DNA of 64,000 nucleotides from Toxorhynchites rutilus septentrionalis. Lineage: Eukaryota; Arthropoda; Insecta; Diptera; Culicidae. Each line of letters starts with the position of its first letter. Positions within the stretch are counted from its first letter, which is position 1. Below, in pieces: positions 57,455 to 64,000 of this stretch. The position numbers and the translations under genes are program-made. Below the pieces are notes generated by a model. The model saw only the letters and a list, made by a program, of their open reading frames with translations. It was not told the DNA's origin and searched no databases. The stretch covers positions 289,222,089 to 289,286,088 of the forward strand of contig NC_073746.1 in NCBI RefSeq assembly GCF_029784135.1, read 5' to 3'.

Positions 57455-57822
57455 TGTAAGTAACTCAATTTTTAAAAAATGGCGCTTGGTTCGTTTTGGC
57501 AGACCATATACCCTCGGTGACTGAGAGCAACATAAATCGTAACAAAACCAGCTCAAACAATGTATCAATAGAACTTCAACAACAACTATTATTTTTAAAA
57601 CTCTCTACTAATGTCTCCAACACGGGTCAAATTTAGGAAACATCATTCCACACAATCAAAGAGAAAGTCGCTCAGAATAACTCATAGTTAATGATTCTGA
57701 ATTCATCAAAATAGTACGAGGGGCGTTAAAAAATGGTATTTGCTGGAAATTACACAGTAAGAAAATTTCCCGTATACCTGGCGATGACTAAAGTTGGCAT
57801 GAATGCTGGGAAATATTATATA
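57455..57822. other. Unassigned sequence between P4 and a MITE
   Basis: Apart from the inverted partner of the 54366 phrase near 57488, no feature seen. Confidence 0.35.
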
Positions 57823-57824
57823 TA

Positions 57825-58228
57825 CAGGGTAACTTCGATATAACGTACATTTTACTTTCAAAATTGTACGTTGTATCGAATTGTACGTTATATCGAAGCA
57901 TAATAAAGAACTCTGAAACGTAGTTTATATTCCTTTATTGTGTTGCTGTTTGAGTAAGGACTCAATTAGAAGACGAAGCCAACTTTTCTCATGATGTTTC
58001 CCTTCGTTATGTTGATTGAAGTTTGATTCGTTCAGAATTCGGAATCACAAAACAGTTGTATTTAGGGATTGGTTAAAGTTACAACACAAGCTGTAGTATC
58101 AAAATAGAGATAATTTATTTTTGTTTCAGAAAAAAAATATCCAAAAAAATATTTTTTTGGACTTTGATAATGTGTACGTTATATCGAGTGACGTTATATC
58201 GAGGGTACGTTATATCGAAGATTCCCTT
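57825..58228. mobile_element. Pogo-like MITE, 404 bp
   Basis: The left end is CAGGGTAACTTCGATATAAC then GTAC; the right end is the complement of AAGGGAATCTTCGATATAAC then GTAC. TA lies at 57823-57824 and 58229-58230. TTATATCGA is repeated inside both ends (57886; 58170, 58192, 58210), giving subterminal repeats. No transposase. TA duplications with CAGGG-type ends fit the pogo/Tigger branch of Tc1/mariner. Confidence 0.75.
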
Positions 58229-58230
58229 TA

Positions 58231-60269
58231 TTTGTTATTGTATTTCTGACTTATTTCTGACTAAGAACATTTTACATTATTATGCATTATGTTTTGGAAA
58301 ACGTGATACAATCGAAACATTTTTAGTCATAAAAGCAAGAGTGATATAAACAGGATGAGATAAAAACGCACAGTGATATGATCGATACATCGCTGTATAT
58401 TAAAATCCCATAGCAACAGATAATGCTGCCGGTGCGGAAAAAACAAAATTACGAACACCTCGATAGTTGCATTCTCCATCGTTATAAGAGTAGCTCGATA
58501 CCTCGTTGGATCATGACTTTGATGTGATGTATATGATGTGAATTTGTCTGAATTCGATTTTACCATTTACATTCCTTCGTACAGACTGGAACTTCAAGAA
58601 TACGTTACGAGCATGTATTTCTATTTTTCGAACGCAATCTATTCACTGTAGAAATCAAATGATAGATACCAAGCAATGTGCATTGTATTCGTTGCTTCAC
58701 GGTAGCACGGAATTATATTCTTACTATGAAAGCACTGTAGATGAACAGATTTGCTCCTTTTCAAGCGCATCCGTAAACAATCTTTCATCATTTTGAAACG
58801 TATCTGATTGCCCAACTTACTTTAATATGTACGAAACAAAAACTATCCAAATGTTTATCATACATAACGTACGGTTCTTACACCAGTATATGAATATCAA
58901 CTCTTTCGCACCGGAACACACTCCACCCCAGCCATTGGATCAAACAATAAAAATCGAAACAAAGTTCATTAAACCATCGGTATTTGCAGTGCCGTCGATC
59001 GATACCCAATAAAAGGTTGCCTCCCAGCCTACCCGATTAGTAGAATCTGACTTTCATTTGGGTTGTTAATAGTCGGTTTAACATCGCAAAAACACAAAGT
59101 TCCGAGTACAGATTTGTGTGTGTGTGTTTTTACGGACACTTGTGTCGGAAAACTTGGCCAAGTTGACTCTCCAACATTCGGAGGACCTAAGCAAACAAGG
59201 TGTGCCTCCTCGTCTCCCTCTGTTCAACCGAAAGATCCAAATCGAGAGGCACTGAAGCTGCCGCAGAAGAGTACAAGTACATGGGACGAAAAGTCATTCT
59301 CGTAAAGAAAAATACCAAACACGCACTAGCTATCAAACAAACGGTAGGGCCCAACGACACCCGTGTGGCTTGTAGCCGGATTTTGTTTGCTCTGACCTTT
59401 TTTTCTGTTCCCACCGCCAAGAAGCAATGGAGTCTTGCTGTTCCCTCTTCATTTTTTCCCTCCTCGTGAAGCGAAAGAACATTATCATGATCATATAGTT
59501 TATAGCCTCGGGAACGACAGGGTTTTGCAGAATTAAGTCACACATATGTGTCCCCCATATACATACACACTTTCTCGGTGTCTTGCGTTCTGTCCTCCCG
59601 GTCAGCATTTCGGCTGAACAATGAAGTTACTCTCGGCTCTTTGGGAATCAGAAAAAAACAGACTTGGTTCTAAGCATATTTTCAACTTAATTCGGTGCTG
59701 CGGTCTTGTTCAGCTGCAACGACCGCATCATAAACATATCATGAGCAATTTAAGCTTGAATAACTAATTTTACAGTCAGTGTGGTAGTTGTTTTGACGCT
59801 GGACTATCATTCGCTACGGACGAATAATTACGTAGCATATTCAAAGAAAACAAGCAAAGAGGGGAATGGGGGGAGGTTATGACAGTTTCGTGCAATCAGT
59901 GCATCTGTCCAGATGAGGAAACTTCTCTAATTTGCTAACTCGAAATGGTTGGCAAACTGGTTGGCTTTTCTATTGTGCACAAGTCGATCTTTCTAAAAAT
60001 TAAACTAACAGCACTGAATGTTGTCGGATTGCGATCTAACTCTCGTTAGGAATTGAATTTTGTATATTGCACTCGTTTGTTCTAAAGCCGGGATTTCACT
60101 GAGGCAACTCAAAAGCGACGTTTACGCACGTTAAGCTTACTGAGAATCAGAAAATCTCTAGGTTTAACAGAACCAAGCAACTACTTCGTCCGGGAATCTT
60201 CCCAACATATTGTTTTCTGACAAATAAAAATTCCACAGGAGCATATCGGGTCGTCTAATACTCCCTTGT
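58231..60269. other. About 2 kb of unassigned sequence
   Basis: No supported gene. A (GT)n run of about 12 bp lies near 59116. Frames at 59.06-59.61 kb are open on both strands and have no domains. Confidence 0.4.
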
Positions 60270-61080
60270 ACACTCTGTCCAACTTCTATAAGACCACCCT
60301 GATTCTATCTCGATGCAACACAAACAGTTAGAATTTCAACAAGATGCATTCATACAATGTTGAATGCTTAGAATAAAGTATGTTTAACGTCAATTTCGTT
60401 CAAAAGAGTTGTTTATTCATTTATTGTGCTTAAAAAAGATAATTTCTGCTGTACAGTTTCTATAAGACCATTTCTAAATTCATAAGAACTATCAATGAAA
60501 AACTCAAAACGATCGGCTGATTTACATGTCAATAATTGGTACCCTTGCCATTTCGACTAATAACCTGGAAAATTCGAGTTGGAATACTATTTGCCAAACG
60601 CTGCTGAACGGATTTTTCGATATTTTTCCATGTTTCCGAAACCGCTTCCCCTCAGTGTAGATTCTGCGTACAAGGATTCAAATCTGGAGAGTGAGCCGAC
60701 CAGTCCAAAAAATATTTTTTGGTCCTTTATCCATTGCTTAGTTTCCTTGCTTGCATGAACAGTAGCATTGGTTTGCTGGAATGTGAATTTTTTGTGACGA
60801 TATCCACGCAAAAACGATAGGAGACCTCTCTTCCAGAACATGTATATAATCCTTGAATGATATGAAAGCTATCTTGAGCTTTCTGGTAGCACAGAATCCC
60901 GCCCAAACCATGCACGAGCCTCCACCGAAATTCTTGGTTGAAAAATACTGTTGCTCCTTCCGTAAATAACGCCAGTTCCCGTTGAAACCATCCGGACCAT
61001 CCAAATTGAGCTTTTCTTCGTCAGTGAAGATAACCTATACATTGAAGAACATTTCGTTAGGCTTCGTGCGAAAATTACGT
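60270..61080 (-). pseudogene. Tc1-like transposase relic
   Basis: Minus-strand translation reads VIFTDEEKLNLDGPDG, then GGGSCMVWAGF (Tc1 G-G-S-x-M-x-W-x-G), FQQTNATVHASKETKQW, DWSAHSPDLNP and IPTRIFQVI. The first catalytic Asp (TDEEK) remains. The second is Thr (QQTNA instead of QQDNA) and the Glu after SPDLNP is lost with a local frame disturbance. The N-terminal DNA-binding half is missing. Downstream, CTTCTATAAGACCA (60282) and TTTCTATAAGACCA (60457) are direct repeats about 175 bp apart, like the paired sites inside IR/DR-type Tc1 termini. Inactive. Confidence 0.8.
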
Positions 61081-61120
61081 AACGCTAAAAATCCGGATTT
61101 TGGACCACCTCCCCCCCCCC

Positions 61121-61392
61121 TTCTTCTTCTTGAATGGCGTTAACGTTCCCTGTGGAACTTTTACCGTCTCAACGTATGCATTAACTAGTGTCATTTATTA
61201 ATACTTAATTGAGAATGCTTAAGCCAAATAACACGCCTTGAATGTATTCCGAGGGGCAAGCTCTAGAATACGCGTGACCACAGTGCAAGTTGAAGAAACT
61301 TTCTTTGCGGAAAAATCCCCCGACCAGAACGGGAATCGAACCCGAACACCCGGCATGATAATGTGAGACGCTAACCACTCGGGCACGGGTGC
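61121..61392 (-). repeat. Feilai-like SINE in a C-rich target
   Basis: On the minus strand, box A is CCGAGTGGTTAGCGTC (with GCCC instead of GGCC before it) and box B is GGTTCGATTCCCG. The body runs to GAAGAAGAAG. The flanks are CCTCCCCCCCCCC on the left and CCCTCCCCCCCTCC on the right, probably the target duplication blurred by slippage. It lies just beyond the Tc1 relic. Confidence 0.85.
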
Positions 61393-61703
61393 TCCCTCCC
61401 CCCCTCCTACGTAGCGCAATTTCCTATCTCTAATACACAGAAAGTAACGCAACCTCGACAAGACAACAGAATATTAAAAAAAAACAAAAATATTTCAAAT
61501 CAGTCATCTTGAATGAACTGAAATGTATTTATTTTGTCTTGTTCGATCCTAATGAGTTGGTATAGTCTACTCAGACACAGATCAGATTTTTCAGAATGAT
61601 ATTCTTTCAATGAAATATCTCAAATCATTACTATGCAATAAATAACAGCATAGGGTATCCAGATGTGCGAACTGTAATTCAAGTAAAAAGATTTTTTATA
61701 ATT

Positions 61704-63200
61704 ATTGACGTAGAGCTACGTCTTTCATTAAGAATGCCAAATCAGAAAACAGGTCACGTTTTTATGAAATAAAGTTAACGTTAATAACTATGTTTGCCGC
61801 GAACGAATTTCGGCGATTTACATATCAAACGAATCGGAAATTCCCTAAGATTTGTTTGATATGCTATACATTATAATACCATAGTCTACGTATGGTTTAA
61901 ATTAATTAAAATTGGAAGCACTCCCATTCCCGCATACATTTGTTCTGTCCATTTCTGTGCTTTCCCGAACAGAGCTGTCAATAACGAGCAACTTATCGTC
62001 GAGCAACGAAGAGGAAATAGTAAGATGTAAAGTCTCCGTGAACAAAGGAAAAGAAGAAGAACGAAAGGGAATATTGGCCTAGCGCAGGGGTTTTCAGATT
62101 TTTTTTATGGCAGAGCACTTTTTATAGCAAAAAAAAATAGATGGAGCACCTACATTTTTCCATCAACAAAACAAATCCTACTTGCATTGACATTACCTAA
62201 CTGGGAACAACTATATTTCGGTTGCGTGCCGCAGTTACACGGCATTTTACCCGAAGTAAACAAAATAAAGCACTGTATGCGCTGTGAAATCGAATTAAAG
62301 ATTGTTTTATTCCAAGGTGGGTTTTCAAGTGGAGCATTTGCTATAACTTAGCGGAGCACAAATTTCCGGCGGAGCACCATTTGAAAACCCCTGGCCTAGC
62401 GTATAAACAGTGGATCTCGCTGAGGCAAACTTTCATTCTTCGTGAGGAAATCGACTGAACAACATTGTTGCTGGGCGAGCTGGACGGCGAGGGATCGAAT
62501 GCCTTTCTCAAGGCAATAGGGGTGGAGGAGTAATGTTATGGATAAAGTAAAGTTTTCCAAGGGCCTTTTTGAAGGTTACAGACGAATGAACTGAAGAAGT
62601 TCAAAGTATCAAGCAAGAAACCTCATTTATATCTGCTCCCGTGTGCATTGGCCCTGTAACGATGCAACTATCGCCTAATTTTTTATGCTATGATTGATGA
62701 TTGTTTGGTGTTGCAAATTATTCAATCGTAATGATAAATATAAACAAGGAGGGGAGATAGCGAGAGGGAAATATTTTCGCTAGGGTATTGGTAATGAATC
62801 TCTGCTGAGGCAAACATTCAACCTTTTTCCAAGCAGTTAACATTGTTTGTTTTCTGTCATCAATGCATTGAACTGACGCTATGGAGAAGCAGATGTTAAG
62901 GTTGTGCACCAAAAAACTATTTGGGAAATACCAAGATATTCAATAAGTTACATCAAGTTATTAATTTATTTGGGCTCGCGTGCCAGTCGCAAAACTGCTT
63001 TCAACTAGGATTGCATTTGCGCTAATCTTGATCATAATGAAGCAGTGCTACTCTTTTCGAGGTCGTTGAGATTAACAGATAGAGTTTATTTCGTTTATTT
63101 AGTCACCAAGAAAGTAAGTGTCGTTCTGAAACGTTGTATGTGATTTGGTTTCGCTTGCCTGTAGTAAAACTTTCTCCACTAAGAATTGCAGCAGTGCTTA
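61704..63200 (+). repeat. R1 dispersed repeat, copy with MITE insertion
   Basis: Starts TTGACGTAGAGCTACGTC and follows the 40.6-kb copy block by block to TTTCGCTTGCCTGTAGTAAA near 63170. It lacks the segment equivalent to 41240-41655. A 309-bp MITE sits at 62085. Similarity between the two long copies is high by eye in the first 400 bp. No conserved ORF. Confidence 0.7.
62085..62393. mobile_element. hAT-type MITE, 309 bp, inserted in R1
   Basis: Termini CAGGGGTTTTCA and its exact complement, with a perfect 8-bp duplication GCCTAGCG at 62077-62084 and 62394-62401. The paralogous R1 copy at about 41000 reads TTGCCTAGAGTATAAACAG without insertion, an empty-site proof. GGAGCAC or GAGCACTT phrases recur near both ends. 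No coding capacity. Confidence 0.92.
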
Positions 63201-63281
63201 TCTCGAGCATGTATTGTTCTGCGAGCACAAGGATGAATCATCAAACAATTATCGTCAAATAATTCTACAATAAAAAAATGG

Positions 63282-63340
63282 GTGGGTTATATCTATGATA
63301 TAACCGCAAGGTTGACGTGGGACTATCTTAGCTTAGCAAT
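63282..63340 (-). repeat. Short block shared, inverted, with 8407-8461
   Basis: The reverse complement reads GATAGTCCCACGTCAACCTT, then GCGGTTATATCATAGATATA and ACCC, matching GATAGTCCTACGTCACCCTT and following bases at 8411. It may be a terminus of R1 or a related element. Confidence 0.55.
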
Positions 63341-63880
63341 CATTTGTTTGTATTGATTAAATTTTTGATTGAATGAAACAATTTTCCAATTCAATTAAAT
63401 GTGAGTAAAATTATTGTACAAAGGCTATGTAATGTCGATTCATGCATTGTGATAGATTATGTTCTTCGTTTCAAGTAAATTTAATGACAGTCCTTTTACA
63501 TTTGGTATGATGGATAGGACAAAATATGTGAACGGAAGAATTATCAAACGATTATTTATTTTACTTCTACCCCTAAAGTTTGCATCTCTCAAGTGTATGT
63601 ACTTCTCGAACTGCGAATTTGCTTGATTTGATGAACTTTAGGCACTCAGTTTCGAACATGTACCTTAAACGCATATTGTTTAATCAATAGGCGTTATCGC
63701 AGCAAATGGTTATCAACATTTTGCCTAATCATCAAATGGTGTGCTTAGAAATTCTGTGAGCTGAACATATGAAGGCATATCCTTCAATGCAATCTTGAAT
63801 AACCGAGCAAAAACGTTGTACCCGTAGCCGTACCCGTACCCGCTATGCAAAACAAAACTGCGGGTGCAGAAATACCCCCG
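63341..63880. other. Unassigned AT-rich sequence
   Basis: No feature supported. Just before 63850 CCCGTAGCCGTACCCGTACC is a short hexamer-like repeat. Confidence 0.35.
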
Positions 63881-63881
63881 A

Positions 63882-64000
63882 CTTGCATGAACCAACAACT
63901 TCAACTTCTATAGAACAAAAATACCTCCGACCTGCATGAATTTGCAATGCCAATTTCTCCAGGCACATTAGTTTTGAAATCTCTGTTAGGGAACACACCG
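63882..64000. repeat. Fragment of the repeat also seen at 14862
   Basis: ACCTGCATGAATTTGCAATG and CCAATTTCTCCAGGCA, then TTAGTTTTGAAATCTCTGTT and AGGGA match 14862-14945. CCCGACTTGCATGAA and CTCCGACCTGCATGAA show a short internal duplication. It runs off the window edge. Confidence 0.6.

Noticed and set aside
59063..59608. Overlapping frames of 77-91 codons on both strands
   Set aside because: Open on both strands at once and without domains.

Overview
The window looks like non-genic DNA from a culicine (Aedes-type) mosquito genome. It is AT-rich and has no operon structure. It carries several copies of a Feilai-like tRNA-derived SINE, a family described from Aedes aegypti. It also carries three copies of a Tc1/mariner-superfamily element whose transposase has DD37E spacing, matching the ITmD37E family described from mosquitoes. 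I found no host protein-coding gene, rRNA gene or functional tRNA gene that I could support. Almost everything I can name is a transposable element or its remains.

Layout. 1-9.3 kb: two long imperfect palindromic elements (1944-2945 and 4513-5490, the latter carrying a SINE), more SINE copies, and fragments of dispersed families seen again later. 9.3-16 kb: mostly unassigned sequence, with a tRNA-derived SINE at 14.2 kb and pieces of a dispersed family I call R1. 16.2-17.5 kb: a full-length DD37E transposon with an intact transposase. 17.7-23.3 kb: a tandem-repeat block hit by a small SINE and, in a neighbouring unit, by a complete but non-autonomous BEL/Pao LTR retrotransposon (identical-looking 491-bp LTRs, CACCC target duplication, gag-protease ORF, no reverse transcriptase or integrase). 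23.5-26.6 kb: a mariner relic, a 161-bp inverted-repeat element, and a non-LTR retrotransposon relic that lost its catalytic Asp pair and was split by a Feilai-like SINE. 27 kb: 98 consecutive CAT triplets. 27.3-44 kb: mostly unassigned, with a PIF/Harbinger relic, further SINEs, another RT relic, an array of ATGGCGGC-rich units in opposed orientations, and a long R1 copy.

44.6-50.2 kb is a four-level nest that can be read from target-site duplications. An I-clade-like LINE with an RNase H domain was interrupted by a hAT-like element (TSD CTAGAGAT). That element was interrupted by a second hAT-like element (TSD GTTCACCG/GTTCACGG), which in turn holds a DD37E transposon (TSD TA) and a palindromic segment. 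50-64 kb: unassigned sequence, two MITE-like elements, a third DD37E copy with an intact ORF, a 1.27-kb near-perfect palindrome, a decayed Tc1-like transposase, and an R1 copy interrupted by a 309-bp hAT-type MITE whose pre-insertion site is visible in the paralogous copy at 41 kb.

The genes do not form a pathway. The only apparently intact proteins are two DD37E transposases and the BEL Gag-protease protein. The intact DD37E copies could supply transposase to the deleted third copy. The BEL element would need polymerase and integrase from a relative. Family assignments come from reading motifs by eye. Element boundaries are exact where a TSD is stated and approximate elsewhere.
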